A stretch of DNA of 64,000 bases from Brachyspira aalborgi (lineage in GTDB: Bacteria; Spirochaetota; Brachyspiria; Brachyspirales; Brachyspiraceae): the NCBI RefSeq assembly GCF_008016455.1, contig NZ_SAXU01000001.1, positions 930,001 through 994,000 on the forward strand, written 5' to 3'. Both the position numbers and the translations under genes were made by a program. Below are positions 16,727-25,888 of the stretch, one piece after another; position 1 is the stretch's first letter; each line of letters begins with the position of its first letter. The notes beneath the pieces were generated by a model. It ran no database searches, was not told where the DNA came from, and was given only the letters and a program-made list of their open reading frames with translations.

Positions 16727-19099
16727 TTAAATATCGTCAAATAATTTTGGGTCGCTCGTTTTTAATTTCCACTCGCCCGTAGTTTTATTTGGAATTGCAA
16801 CTTCTTCTAAAATATCTTTTATGTATTCTTCATCTGGCGTTATTCCATTTTTTAATAATGGGATAACTTCAAGGCATATATCGTCAAAAGTAGATTTTTC
16901 ATTTCTTCTCTCCGCTCCTCGTAAAAATGAAAGAATAAAATATTTAGCCCTTACTTTTATATCTATTTGACTTTTAAATTTTTGCCCTTGTCTAATATGA
17001 TATTTTCCGCTTGAGCTATCATAATCAAAATTTTGATTAATAAAAGCGGTTAAATCTTTAAACATTTCACCTAATTCATGCAAAAATCCGAGTTCCAATC
17101 CTCTAGTTTCTAGTTCCGAATTTATCTCTTCTAAAGTAGCGCCGTTATCTCTTGCAATTAACGCTTCTACATTATTTAATACCAATTCAAATGTATCTCC
17201 AACTTTATTCTTAATTCTAGTTTTCGGATTATCGACTTTCTTAAAATGCAAAATTAATTGTCCGCTTAACACGGTAGCTGGATTTTGTATTTTTTTAAAA
17301 GTTTTTTTTCCGTTATCTTGCCTAACGCTTCCAACATATTCAAAACCAACCTCTTCGGCAGCGTCAACCAATAGTTGCCAAAGTTGAGGGTCTTGATGTT
17401 GAAATACAAAACTTAACCAACGATTAAACTTTAAAACTCTATACATTTCTTTTATGCTATTTTTCATTAAAGAAATATATTCATCTCGGCTTTTATTCAA
17501 ACTTCCTTTTTCTATACATTCTTTTTCTCTTAATTTTTTATCAACTGAAAAATCAAGCCAAGCATTCCACATAGCACTTAAATCTAAATATGGAATTTTA
17601 GCTCCGTAAGGCGGGTCGGTATAAATATAATCGATACTTTTATCGTTAATCTCTTTAAGATTTGTAGCGTCCGCTTGAAATATTTTTTCTCCGTTTATAG
17701 CTTCTTCCCTATTCTTAATAGTTTTATTTAATGGGTAAAAATACGAATTGTAAAAATAAGGTGAATATTGCAACTCTTGTTTACCTTTTATAACTCTTTT
17801 AAATTTGCTTCTAAAATGATTTCCTATATCCAAAAATTCTGGCTCTTTAGCAATTCTATAACGATAATATCTAAATACTCCGCTATCTCCACCATTAGGT
17901 AGAGATTTGGCTCTATGAAAAGTTAAATTGCATCTCGTAATAGCGTTATAAAAAGCTAAAAATAAAGAATATCTCATTTCTTTATTTTTAGTAGTTTTTC
18001 GCATTATAAGTTTTCTTAAAATCGCCAACTCTACTAATTGAGTAGGCGAAAATAATTTTAAGACGGAATCGACATCGCTTCCTTTCGGTAAAATTTCGTC
18101 TTTCGGTATCCATAATATTTCTTCTTGTTTTTTTACGCTTGCCGTATTTCCAAATTCTTTATTTATAGCGTTTGGAAAATATTTTGCATTCTCTAAAATG
18201 GCTTTTGCTTCTTTTTCGTTTTTAGGTTTTAATTTTTCAAATTCGCTTAAAATCTCTTCTCCCAAATCGTATAAATCGCCCAAATCTACTTGAGAACTTA
18301 AAGCCTTTGTCATAAATACGGAAAGAGGATTTAAATCCGTATGAATTCCAAATCTATTATTCATCATAGATTCTATTGCCGTAACTCCGCTTCCCCCGAA
18401 AGGGTCAAGGACTATATCGCCTTCATCCGTAAAATTTCTAATATTTAAAGTTACAATGTCCCAACTTTGACGAGTAAAATACATAGTGCAACCATAATGT
18501 CTTGCTTTTGCTTGTTTCTTCGGGATTTCAATTCTTTTGGGCAAACTACGGGATAAATACCAATCGTCAGATTTTTTAGGCTTTTTATTATCGCTGCTAA
18601 TATCTTGCCTTAAAGACGCTATAGGAGTAATAAGATATTGTTTTAAAAGCTCAAATTTAGAATTTAATTCTGTATTTAAATCAATTTCTAATATCAATTC
18701 TTGATTTGAAGTTTGATATAATGTTAAACTTCTGCCATTACATAGAGCATAAAATGGAGATTGCATTTTCGGATTAATAGCATAATAAAAGGCTTGTCTT
18801 TCGCTTTTACTTTTTGAATTTATATCAACATTAGGTTTTTTGGCATCCAATACACAATGAGGTTTGCCGTCTATATATAAAACATAATCGGGAATAATTA
18901 AATCTTTTGATTTTATAGATTTATTAGAACCTAAAATAGTATCACTAGTTAATTTAACGGAGCGTTTGAGAGTTAAACCTTCCTGCGATTTTTTACTTTC
19001 AAAACCCAATTCTTTTAATAAAGGAGCTATTATATCCTCTCTAACGGAATCCTCTTTAAAGTCTTTATTGTCTAATAATGAAAAATCAAAATCTAACAT
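16727..19099 (-). CDS. DNA methyltransferase fused to an HsdR-N-like nuclease domain
   Basis: A 790-residue fusion. Residues 1-150 look like the N-terminal domain of type I restriction subunit R: REDIIAPLLKELGF, then a PD-(D/E)XK core in IIPDYVLYIDGKPHCVLDAKKP and the RQAFYYA helix. Residues 190-640 form a DNA amino-methyltransferase: VLDPFGGSGVTAIESMM (motif I, SAM) near residue 230, then DPPYGAKIPYLD (motif IV, catalytic) near residue 500, so motif I precedes IV. About 150 C-terminal residues form a helical region ending in a GEWKLK strand, perhaps target recognition. It could both cut and modify DNA, like a type IIG enzyme, or be a methyltransferase with a non-cutting accessory domain. It has its own promoter and follows the HNH/methyltransferase pair. 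Confidence 0.75.
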   Translation of the reverse strand: MLDFDFSLLDNKDFKEDSVREDIIAPLLKELGFESKKSQEGLTLKRSVKLTSDTILGSNKSIKSKDLIIPDYVLYIDGKPHCVLDAKKPNVDINSKSKSERQAFYYAINPKMQSPFYALCNGRSLTLYQTSNQELILEIDLNTELNSKFELLKQYLITPIASLRQDISSDNKKPKKSDDWYLSRSLPKRIEIPKKQAKARHYGCTMYFTRQSWDIVTLNIRNFTDEGDIVLDPFGGSGVTAIESMMNNRFGIHTDLNPLSVFMTKALSSQVDLGDLYDLGEEILSEFEKLKPKNEKEAKAILENAKYFPNAINKEFGNTASVKKQEEILWIPKDEILPKGSDVDSVLKLFSPTQLVELAILRKLIMRKTTKNKEMRYSLFLAFYNAITRCNLTFHRAKSLPNGGDSGVFRYYRYRIAKEPEFLDIGNHFRSKFKRVIKGKQELQYSPYFYNSYFYPLNKTIKNREEAINGEKIFQADATNLKEINDKSIDYIYTDPPYGAKIPYLDLSAMWNAWLDFSVDKKLREKECIEKGSLNKSRDEYISLMKNSIKEMYRVLKFNRWLSFVFQHQDPQLWQLLVDAAEEVGFEYVGSVRQDNGKKTFKKIQNPATVLSGQLILHFKKVDNPKTRIKNKVGDTFELVLNNVEALIARDNGATLEEINSELETRGLELGFLHELGEMFKDLTAFINQNFDYDSSSGKYHIRQGQKFKSQIDIKVRAKYFILSFLRGAERRNEKSTFDDICLEVIPLLKNGITPDEEYIKDILEEVAIPNKTTGEWKLKTSDPKLFDDI

Positions 19100-19128
19100 T
19101 TTATTTGCCTTGTATTAAATATTGAATT

Positions 19129-19157
19129 ATTATACTTTATTAATGGTTAATTTTCAA
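19129..19157 (-). promoter_or_regulatory. Promoter of the nuclease-methyltransferase fusion gene
   Basis: Minus-strand TTGAAA (19157-19152), 17-bp spacer, TATAAT (19134-19129), so this gene can be expressed separately from the HNH gene upstream. Confidence 0.65.
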
Positions 19158-19217
19158 GAGTTCATAATAATATCTTTTATTAATACAATTCTATTGCTTA
19201 AAAAAGTATGATATTAA

Positions 19218-19949
19218 TTATTTTATGCCTAAAAGTCTTTTTAAAAAATCTAAAAAATATTCTCTTGTAGATTTGCTTACTCTTTTAAAATATTTTTCAA
19301 CGACTCTTTTACCATCGTCAGAATCCGCTATTTCAATTACTCTGCACGTTCTATCATAAATCCATCTATCTCTATCTGGACGATTACAAACTTGATATTG
19401 CGGGATAATATTTCCTAATTCTAAAGGTTTGGAAGGATTTATATGTCCAGCTTGCAATTTTGTAATTTCATTTTTTCTAATATAATGTAATTCGCCTTCT
19501 CTTGAACCGCAAGTAGCACATCTGTAATTATATTCTTTTTTAAGCTCTTCAAAACTTTCGCTTTGTATTCCTTCTCTTCTATCTGGCTTATATGACGGAT
19601 AAGGATTTTCTAAATCTATAAGTTTATAATAACCAGCGGGTATTTTTTCGTTTATATCTCCTCTTGTTCCAGAAATAATATTATAACCTTTTTGTTTGCT
19701 TAAATGTCTCGCCTGTTGAACATCGTTAGTTTCGGGATAAAATTGTCTTATAAAATCAGTAAGTTCTTGTTTTGATATAGCTTTAGTATTAGGATAATCC
19801 TTTGCCAAATATATTAAAGTTAATGCATCTTTTGTATAATTATTATTTTTATCATACAAATTTATAGGTTTTACTCCATATTTTTTAAGATATTTTTCAT
19901 ACATTGCAGAAATAACTTTATATATTTCTATAATTTCTTTTTTATTCAT
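19218..19949 (-). CDS. HNH-type restriction endonuclease (probable)
   Basis: A 243-residue protein whose C-terminal half holds a Cys4-supported HNH (beta-beta-alpha metal) fold: YRCATCGSREGEL near residue 142, then KLQAGHINPSKPLELGNIIP with the catalytic His and an Asn, and YQVCNRPDRDRW, which supplies another Cys but not a complete second CxxC. The N-terminal half is helical and Tyr/Lys-rich, probably for DNA recognition. The start is 2 bp after the stop of the methyltransferase at 19952, so the two form a tight pair, the standard arrangement of a type II restriction-modification system. The recognition sequence cannot be read from the protein. Confidence 0.8.
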   Translation of the reverse strand: MNKKEIIEIYKVISAMYEKYLKKYGVKPINLYDKNNNYTKDALTLIYLAKDYPNTKAISKQELTDFIRQFYPETNDVQQARHLSKQKGYNIISGTRGDINEKIPAGYYKLIDLENPYPSYKPDRREGIQSESFEELKKEYNYRCATCGSREGELHYIRKNEITKLQAGHINPSKPLELGNIIPQYQVCNRPDRDRWIYDRTCRVIEIADSDDGKRVVEKYFKRVSKSTREYFLDFLKRLLGIK

Positions 19950-19951
19950 TT

Positions 19952-20896
19952 TTATTCCGATATTTCTAAAAATCTTTTTTCTATTCTTTTTTGAGTAATT
20001 TTAAAATATTTTTTTTCTATCTCAAAACCAATAAATTTACGATTATTTTCAAGCGAAGCTATAGCATGCGAACCGCTTCCAAAAAATGGGTCTAATACTA
20101 TTTGCCCTTCTTGAGTAAAAAGTCTAACTAAATGCGATATTAGACGCACGGGTTTTCTTGTAAGATGTTTTATTTTTTCTTCGCTTTCATTATTTCTTAT
20201 ATGTTTAGATACTTCCATAACATTGCTTGGAAATCCGCCGTCTAAACTTTCTTTACTGTTAATAAGTCCTAATTTATATTCTTGCCAATTTTTAACAAAA
20301 GTCCCAATTTTAGGTTTTTGAGCTAAAACCATAGGCTCGATTCTAGGCTTTAATTGAGGAGTTTTCATTCCGTCCAATTCTTTAATAAGAACCTCTTTTT
20401 GAGATGTAGATAAAGTTTTATCTTTTTTTATAAAATGCGTTTGCGAAAACGCCTTTGCCTGCCCTTCATATTTCCAAACAAGCATATCTCTTATTTCAAA
20501 TCCCGTCAAATCTAAACTCATTGCCATTCTATGATAAAGTCTCGCTTGAGAAAAAACTATACAAAATCCGCCAGGTTTTAAAACTCTAAAAAATTCATTA
20601 GATAGAGGATTCATAAACTCTTGCAATCTCTCTCCTTGAATTCTATCAAACTTCATACCGATAGGCAATCCTCCTATAATTCCCGATTTTTTAGCTTTAT
20701 TCTGTAATCTCTTATCGTTCCATTCGTTTCCCATTCCGTCAATAAAATATGGCGGGTCGGTTACTATAAAGTCAATAGAATTATCTTTTAATCTTTTTAT
20801 ACCTTCTCTGCAATCTTCATTAAAAATTTGAAAATTTTGATTTATACCTATTTTTGATTTTATATATTCTCTATCTAATGTTATATAATAAGACAT
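19952..20896 (-). CDS. Beta-class DNA adenine/cytosine-N4 methyltransferase
   Basis: A 314-residue amino-methyltransferase with motif order IV then I, typical of the beta class. The catalytic motif is VTDPPYFIDGMGNEW near residue 46 and the SAM motif is VLDPFFGSGSHAIASLE near residue 275, followed by KFIGFEIEKKYF. The central part (KTPQLKPRIEPMVLAQKPK) is probably the target-recognition region. It methylates the exocyclic amino group of adenine or cytosine in a specific DNA site. It is the likely partner of the HNH nuclease immediately downstream. The gene begins 17 bp after recN in the same direction, so the pair seems to have been inserted behind the nadK-recN operon and may use its transcript. 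Confidence 0.85.
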   Translation of the reverse strand: MSYYITLDREYIKSKIGINQNFQIFNEDCREGIKRLKDNSIDFIVTDPPYFIDGMGNEWNDKRLQNKAKKSGIIGGLPIGMKFDRIQGERLQEFMNPLSNEFFRVLKPGGFCIVFSQARLYHRMAMSLDLTGFEIRDMLVWKYEGQAKAFSQTHFIKKDKTLSTSQKEVLIKELDGMKTPQLKPRIEPMVLAQKPKIGTFVKNWQEYKLGLINSKESLDGGFPSNVMEVSKHIRNNESEEKIKHLTRKPVRLISHLVRLFTQEGQIVLDPFFGSGSHAIASLENNRKFIGFEIEKKYFKITQKRIEKRFLEISE

Positions 20897-20913
20897 TTTT
20901 AATCCTTAACTAT

Positions 20914-22638
20914 TTATATAAAAATATTAGACTTTCTAGCGCCTTCTAAAAGTTCCGCCGCATGCTTTATGCTCGCTTCGGTTATCTCTTTTCCCGTTAT
21001 CATTCTTGCAATTTCGCCTACTCTCGTATTTTCGTTAAGCTCTTCTATAGTTGAAGTTACATTATCTTCGCCTTCGTTTTTAATAACCTTAAAATGAGTA
21101 TTTGCATATATCGCAATCTGCGCTAAATGAGTGACACTTAAAATTTGTTTTCGTTTCGATAACGCTGCGATTTTCTCGCCTATAACTTCCGCTATTCTTC
21201 CACCAACTCCGACATCAATCTCGTCAAATACCATAGTCTCGCAGTAATCTCCTAAAGATAAAACATTTTTAAGCGAAAGCATTATTCTCGATATCTCGCC
21301 ACCCGAAGCTATTTTTCTTAAAGGCTGAAATATGCTCTGTTTATTTGGTGCGATTATAAATTCTATATTGTCGATTCCATAAGCGTTTGCCTTTATATTA
21401 ACTCCGTCAACGATTAATATTCCCTCTTCGTCCTCATCCGACATTATTTCAACATCGAATTTTGTTGATGACATTCCCAAATCGTTCATTTCCGATTCAA
21501 TCGCTTTTATAAATTCTTCTTTTCTGTTATGTCTTATATTAGAAATTTCTTTTGCTAAAATAGAAGTTTTTTTTCTTAATTCTTCAATTTCCGATTTTAA
21601 ATTTATAATATCTTCTTCTGAAAAATTTAAAGATTCCAATTTTTCTTTAGATTCTTTCGCATAATTTAAAATCTCTTTTATGCTTGAGCCGTATTTTTTC
21701 TTCAAATTATTAATAAAAAATAATCTTTCGTTTAAAGATTCCAACTCTCTCGGGTCGAATTTTGTTTTCGCTCTTATCTCGCTTAAAATATTTTTTATAT
21801 CTTCCAAATTTAAAGCCAATTCTTCAATTTGAGAAGATAAATCGGATAATCTGCCGTCATATTGCGAAATTGACTGAAGAATATTCACGCTTCTTGTTAA
21901 TTTCAAATAAGCTCCCGATTCGTTTCCGAAAATATCTTTATTAACTACAGACAATGAAGACGCTATACTCTCGGCGTTCGACATCACGGCTATATCGTTT
22001 TTTATCTCTTCGTCTTCGTTAGGTTTCAAATTCGCTTTTTCTATTTCGTCTATCGCGTATTCCAAAAACGATTTTTCTTTGATTATATTATTTTTATTTT
22101 GAGAAATTTCATTATATTGTTTTATTAATTTTGTAAGTTTATTATAATGTTCTTTATATATTTCAAGTTTATCTTCAATATTCAAAAAACTGTCATAAAA
22201 ATTCAAATGATTCGCGGGATTAAATAAAGATTGATGTTCATGCTGTCCATGAATATCGACAATTAAATCTCCAAGTTCTTTTAATTCCGCTATTCTAACG
22301 CCTATATTATTTATAAAAGATTTGCTTTTTCCGTCTTTTGTAATTTCTCTTTTTATATTAAGTTCGTTATTGTTTATTTCAATATTCCATTCTTTCAATT
22401 TACTTTTTACAATATTTGAAGAAGATTGCAAACTAAAACAACCCATAACGATTAACCTGTCTCCGTTTGAGCCTACCATTCTAATAGAGCCTTTCTCTCC
22501 CGTTATAAGTTCAAGCGCGCTTATTATTATACTTTTTCCAGCTCCCGTCTCTCCCGTTAAAACATTAAAACCGTTATTAAAATTAATCTTTAATTTATCA
22601 ATCAATACAAAATTTCTTATTTCAAGATACTTAAGCAT
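20914..22638 (-). CDS. recN: DNA repair protein RecN
   Basis: An SMC-like ATPase of about 574 residues that acts in double-strand break repair. The Walker A motif is TGETGAGKSIIISAL near residue 30, the coiled-coil arms span about residues 150-370, the ABC signature is in KIASGGEISRIMLSLKN, Walker B is in TMVFDEIDVGVGG, and the switch His is in VTHLAQIA. The start is ATG 22638, which overlaps the nadK stop as TAATG and is preceded by GGGGAAG; an ATG 12 bp further up (22650) is possible but lies inside nadK. The overlap points to translational coupling with nadK, a common gene pair in bacteria. Confidence 0.93.
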   Translation of the reverse strand: MLKYLEIRNFVLIDKLKINFNNGFNVLTGETGAGKSIIISALELITGEKGSIRMVGSNGDRLIVMGCFSLQSSSNIVKSKLKEWNIEINNNELNIKREITKDGKSKSFINNIGVRIAELKELGDLIVDIHGQHEHQSLFNPANHLNFYDSFLNIEDKLEIYKEHYNKLTKLIKQYNEISQNKNNIIKEKSFLEYAIDEIEKANLKPNEDEEIKNDIAVMSNAESIASSLSVVNKDIFGNESGAYLKLTRSVNILQSISQYDGRLSDLSSQIEELALNLEDIKNILSEIRAKTKFDPRELESLNERLFFINNLKKKYGSSIKEILNYAKESKEKLESLNFSEEDIINLKSEIEELRKKTSILAKEISNIRHNRKEEFIKAIESEMNDLGMSSTKFDVEIMSDEDEEGILIVDGVNIKANAYGIDNIEFIIAPNKQSIFQPLRKIASGGEISRIMLSLKNVLSLGDYCETMVFDEIDVGVGGRIAEVIGEKIAALSKRKQILSVTHLAQIAIYANTHFKVIKNEGEDNVTSTIEELNENTRVGEIARMITGKEITEASIKHAAELLEGARKSNIFI

Positions 22639-23525
22639 TATCTTCCCCATTTAAGTTTATTGCGAAGAATATCGTAAAATAATCTTTTTGCGCTTTGAAA
22701 TATATAACAATGTTTTTCGCTAATTTGAGCTTTTAAAATATCGTTTTTGTCGAATTTGCAAATATCGTATCCGTCTATTGTAATCATAGCCTTAAAAGAT
22801 TTTTTTGAAAGTTCTAATTGTATAGTATCTCCTTTCGGAATAACAAGAGGACGAAAAGTTAAAGAATGCGGCGCTATAGGAACAAAAGAAATTGCATCTA
22901 TAGTCGGCGCAAGAACGGGACCGCCCGCACTTAAAGCGTATGCCGTAGAACCTGTTGGAGTCGCTATAACAACTCCGTCTCCAACTATCGAAGAAACCAT
23001 TTTATTTTCTATGCTAACATCGATATAAATCGCTCTTCCATCGCATTTGCCTAATACAAGTTCGTTTACCGCTAAATATTTTTTTATTTTAGAATTTTTA
23101 TTTATTTTTTTTTGAGATAATTTTACTTCAAGTAAAGTTCTTGATTCTATTTCGTATAAACTTTTTTTATTATTTAAATATTCTTCCAATATAAAATAAG
23201 CTTCGTCGGGAGGAATTTCGGATATAAAACCCAAACTTCCGTTATAAATTGGCAAAACAGAAATATTATATTTTATTGCAATTTTTAAAGCCGAGAGTAA
23301 AGTTCCGTCTCCGCCGATTGAAATAAGCATAGAAACATTTTTTAATATTTTTCCCGCTTTATTTATATTTTGACGCGAAGATATATCATAATCTATTATC
23401 ACAGTTTCAATGCAATGCTTTTTAAGTATAGCTTTAACTTTTGAAAGTATAGAAGCGGGATTTCCTCTTAAAGTGTTGATTATTATTCCTACCGATTTAT
23501 TATTTTCAGATTTATTTTTATTCAT
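22638..23525 (-). CDS. nadK: NAD kinase
   Basis: A 295-residue ATP-NAD kinase that makes NADP. The catalytic GGDGT motif is in SIGGDGTLLSALK near residue 73, the NE/D motif region is in LAVNELVLGKCDG, and the glycine-rich core is in VVIATPTGSTAYALSAGGPVLAP near residue 190. The C-terminal RPLVIPKGDTIQLEL strand is also typical. It is the first gene of a nadK-recN operon. No clear Shine-Dalgarno precedes the ATG at 23525. Confidence 0.93.
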   Translation of the reverse strand: MNKNKSENNKSVGIIINTLRGNPASILSKVKAILKKHCIETVIIDYDISSRQNINKAGKILKNVSMLISIGGDGTLLSALKIAIKYNISVLPIYNGSLGFISEIPPDEAYFILEEYLNNKKSLYEIESRTLLEVKLSQKKINKNSKIKKYLAVNELVLGKCDGRAIYIDVSIENKMVSSIVGDGVVIATPTGSTAYALSAGGPVLAPTIDAISFVPIAPHSLTFRPLVIPKGDTIQLELSKKSFKAMITIDGYDICKFDKNDILKAQISEKHCYIFQSAKRLFYDILRNKLKWGR

Positions 23526-23713
23526 AATCTTACGCTATATTAATTATTTTCAATTTAAAATTGCTTTAATTATATCAAAAGTAATTTAATATATCAAGTA
23601 AATAAATTAAATCTTATAAAACAAATAAAAATTAAAAATTAAATATATCATTTTTTATATAATAATATAATATTGTTAAACTTATATTAAATAAATTATA
23701 GAGGTTTAAAATT

Positions 23714-24907
23714 ATGATAATTTTAATTTATTCTTTGCCGTTTATTCTTTATTTGTGTTCGGGTATATTTAGCACGGTTTTAGTTATAAATTTATCGTAT
23801 AGTGGAGAGAGCGCATTTTTTATATCTCTTTTAGCCGTATTTTACGGAATGGGAATGATGGTATGCGCGGGAATATTTTCAAAATTAAAAATATCAAAAA
23901 AATTCTATCCTAAATTATTGTATATCGAAGCATGTATGCAAGCTATAATAAGTTTTTTGTGCATATTTTTTATGAATTGGCAGATAGCTTTATTATATTC
24001 TTTTTTCTATGGAGCAAATGTAACAATATTTTTTGTATGCTTTCAATCGTTATTAGATTCTATTTCTAAAGATTTGCCAATAAGAATAAGCGTTGGATTA
24101 TTTATATTTTCATGGACATTCGGATTAGCCATAGGTCCTATTATAAGCGGTTTAATATACGAATTAAATCCAAATATAGGATTTATTATAGTTATTTTAA
24201 TGAGTATTTTAATGTTTATTCTTTTTTATATGTCGAGACATTTGCATTTGAAAAATAATAAACATAAATGGGAAGAAGCTTTTACAAGAGCGCCAAGATA
24301 TAAAGTTTATATAGGTTGGCTTATTCTATTTGTAGGAGCGTCAGTTTTGCATACATTAAGATTTATGTTTATAGATTATGGCATAAAAGAAATAGGACTT
24401 TCTAAAGAATTGGCAAGTTTTCTTTCTGGAAGTTTGGCGGGATTTATGGCTATAGGTTCTTTAATTAGCGCTTTTTATATAAAATTTTTAGAGAGAAAAA
24501 GAGTATTTATAATAATTGGATTATTAACTCCTATCGCTTTAAGCATTATTTTAATAACAAATAATTCTTATTTATTATTAATGTCGTTTTTATTTTTAGG
24601 ACTCGTAAGCGGTTTTGGTTATTTTTTCGGTTTATATTACGCTTTGGCGGACCAGGAAAATTCAACTTCAAATGTAGTGGTAAACGAAGCGTTAACAGGA
24701 ATAGCGGCTTTAATAATGCCTTTTATATTCGGATATATAGCGTCAAATTTATCTTACTTTATGGCATTTTTATTTATGATGATAATATCTTTAATATGTT
24801 ATACAATAGCAATATATACAATGTGGCAAAAGAAAAGAACGGCTATGCTTAAAGAGAAGTTTAATAATCTTGTAAATAGAATAGACGATAATTACAGAAA
24901 TAAATAA
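23714..24907 (+). CDS. Major facilitator superfamily transporter
   Basis: A 397-residue protein with about 12 hydrophobic segments spread over the whole length and short loops, the size and plan of an MFS permease in the inner membrane. The loop after helix 2 reads SKLKISKKFYPK, a weakened form of the family motif A. A charged loop in the middle (HLHLKNNKHKWEEAF) separates the two six-helix halves, and the C-terminal tail is basic (KKRTAMLKEKFNN). The substrate cannot be inferred; no pathway gene is next to it. ATG 23714 follows AGAGG with close spacing. A strong bidirectional terminator follows. Confidence 0.85.
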   Translation: MIILIYSLPFILYLCSGIFSTVLVINLSYSGESAFFISLLAVFYGMGMMVCAGIFSKLKISKKFYPKLLYIEACMQAIISFLCIFFMNWQIALLYSFFYGANVTIFFVCFQSLLDSISKDLPIRISVGLFIFSWTFGLAIGPIISGLIYELNPNIGFIIVILMSILMFILFYMSRHLHLKNNKHKWEEAFTRAPRYKVYIGWLILFVGASVLHTLRFMFIDYGIKEIGLSKELASFLSGSLAGFMAIGSLISAFYIKFLERKRVFIIIGLLTPIALSIILITNNSYLLLMSFLFLGLVSGFGYFFGLYYALADQENSTSNVVVNEALTGIAALIMPFIFGYIASNLSYFMAFLFMMIISLICYTIAIYTMWQKKRTAMLKEKFNNLVNRIDDNYRNK

Positions 24908-24925
24908 TAAAATGAATAATAAATA

Positions 24926-24966
24926 AAAAATCATTATTGAGAGAAAAACTCCCAATAATGATTTTT
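24926..24966. terminator. Bidirectional terminator between convergent genes
   Basis: Stem AAAAATCATTATTG 24926-24939 pairs with CAATAATGATTTTT 24953-24966, with an inner GAG/CTC pair. The A and T runs on both sides allow it to stop transcription from both the MFS gene and the minus-strand lipoprotein. Confidence 0.85.
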
Positions 24967-24988
24967 ATATATTCTACAACCTAATTTT

Positions 24989-25462
24989 TTATTTTACCAA
25001 TTTACACTTTATAGTTTGTCCATCGTAAGAAGTTCCGCGTATAAACTTAACCGTCAAAGTTCCGTCAGGTTCAAATGTTAAATTTCCAGATTGTTCTTCG
25101 CTTGTATCAACAAAAGCTTTACCTTGAAATACATAATTTTGTCCCATACCTCTAGATATTACTAATTCTTTAGAATCTGCAAAGTTAGGTTCAGTATTTC
25201 CCGCTCCTTGATATTTTATAGTAGAATCTTCAGAAATTTTAACCCATAAAGAATAACCGCCCACATCTTCTAATACATCTACAGACTTAAAAGTTTTTCC
25301 TGCAAATTGACTAATATCTTGAGTTAAGTCAATTGGCATCTCGCCGCTTAAAAGCGTTGATGAAGTCGCTTTATTCTTTTTGCAAGAAGTAAATCCTGCT
25401 ACACTAAATACCGCTATTAACATTATAACAGCTACTCTACTTATTAATTTTGATTTAAACAT
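24989..25462 (-). CDS. Small lipoprotein with the shared YQGAG domain
   Basis: A 157-residue lipoprotein precursor: basic start, hydrophobic core VAVIMLIAVFSVAGF and lipobox FTSC (Cys 27) followed by KKNK. The mature domain (about residues 50-155) has SLWVKISEDSTIKYQGAGN, ELVISRG and GTLTVKFIRGTSYDG. The same order of elements occurs in the lipoprotein at 42641-43564 (FYQGAG, KLVIQSGA, GYLYVKFNN), so they are paralogues of one family, probably a lipocalin-like or immunoglobulin-like beta sandwich. The function is unknown. The ATG follows AAAGGAGC. The promoter region carries an inverted repeat (25521-25542). Confidence 0.8.
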   Translation of the reverse strand: MFKSKLISRVAVIMLIAVFSVAGFTSCKKNKATSSTLLSGEMPIDLTQDISQFAGKTFKSVDVLEDVGGYSLWVKISEDSTIKYQGAGNTEPNFADSKELVISRGMGQNYVFQGKAFVDTSEEQSGNLTFEPDGTLTVKFIRGTSYDGQTIKCKLVK

Positions 25463-25520
25463 AAAAGCTCCTTTGTCAAGTTTCCCTACCCGACATATTA
25501 AATTAAATTATAAGATTTAT

Positions 25521-25563
25521 TTATCTTACATACTTAAGATAAGAAATATTTTAAAATAGTCAA
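25521..25563 (-). promoter_or_regulatory. Candidate promoter with inverted-repeat operator
   Basis: Minus-strand TTGACT (25563-25558), 16-bp spacer and a weak -10 (TATCTT, 25541-25536). The -10 lies inside a perfect inverted repeat TTATCTTA-N6-TAAGATAA (25521-25542), as expected of a repressor site. The rest of the 25463-25888 gap is AT-rich and, apart from the terminator at 25827, I see nothing else in it. Confidence 0.4.
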
Positions 25564-25814
25564 GAACTTTTTTTAATTTTTTCTACTTTGTTTATAATTA
25601 TTTTTCATAATCTTTATATAGTCTTTTTAATCTTTTATAATATTTTTTAATAATTTTCATAAATAACAGATTTTTAACCAAGAAAAACTTATTTTTTTAT
25701 GTATTTTAGAATGGTTAATAATTTTTTTATAAAAAACCTCATTGTAAATATTTAATAAACCCAAATATTTAAAAATAACATTCTTAAATATTAATTACCT
25801 CACAATAACAATAT

Positions 25815-25843
25815 ATAAAAAAATAACCCCGCATTTCTACGGG
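25815..25843 (-). terminator. Terminator after the beta-barrel-like gene
   Basis: On the minus strand CCCG (25843-25840) pairs with CGGG (25831-25828) over an 8-nt loop, followed by a G and the T-rich run TTATTTTTTTATAT. Confidence 0.6.
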
Positions 25844-25888
25844 ATATTTTATTAGGAGGTAAAACATTAATAGTTTAAAACCAATACT

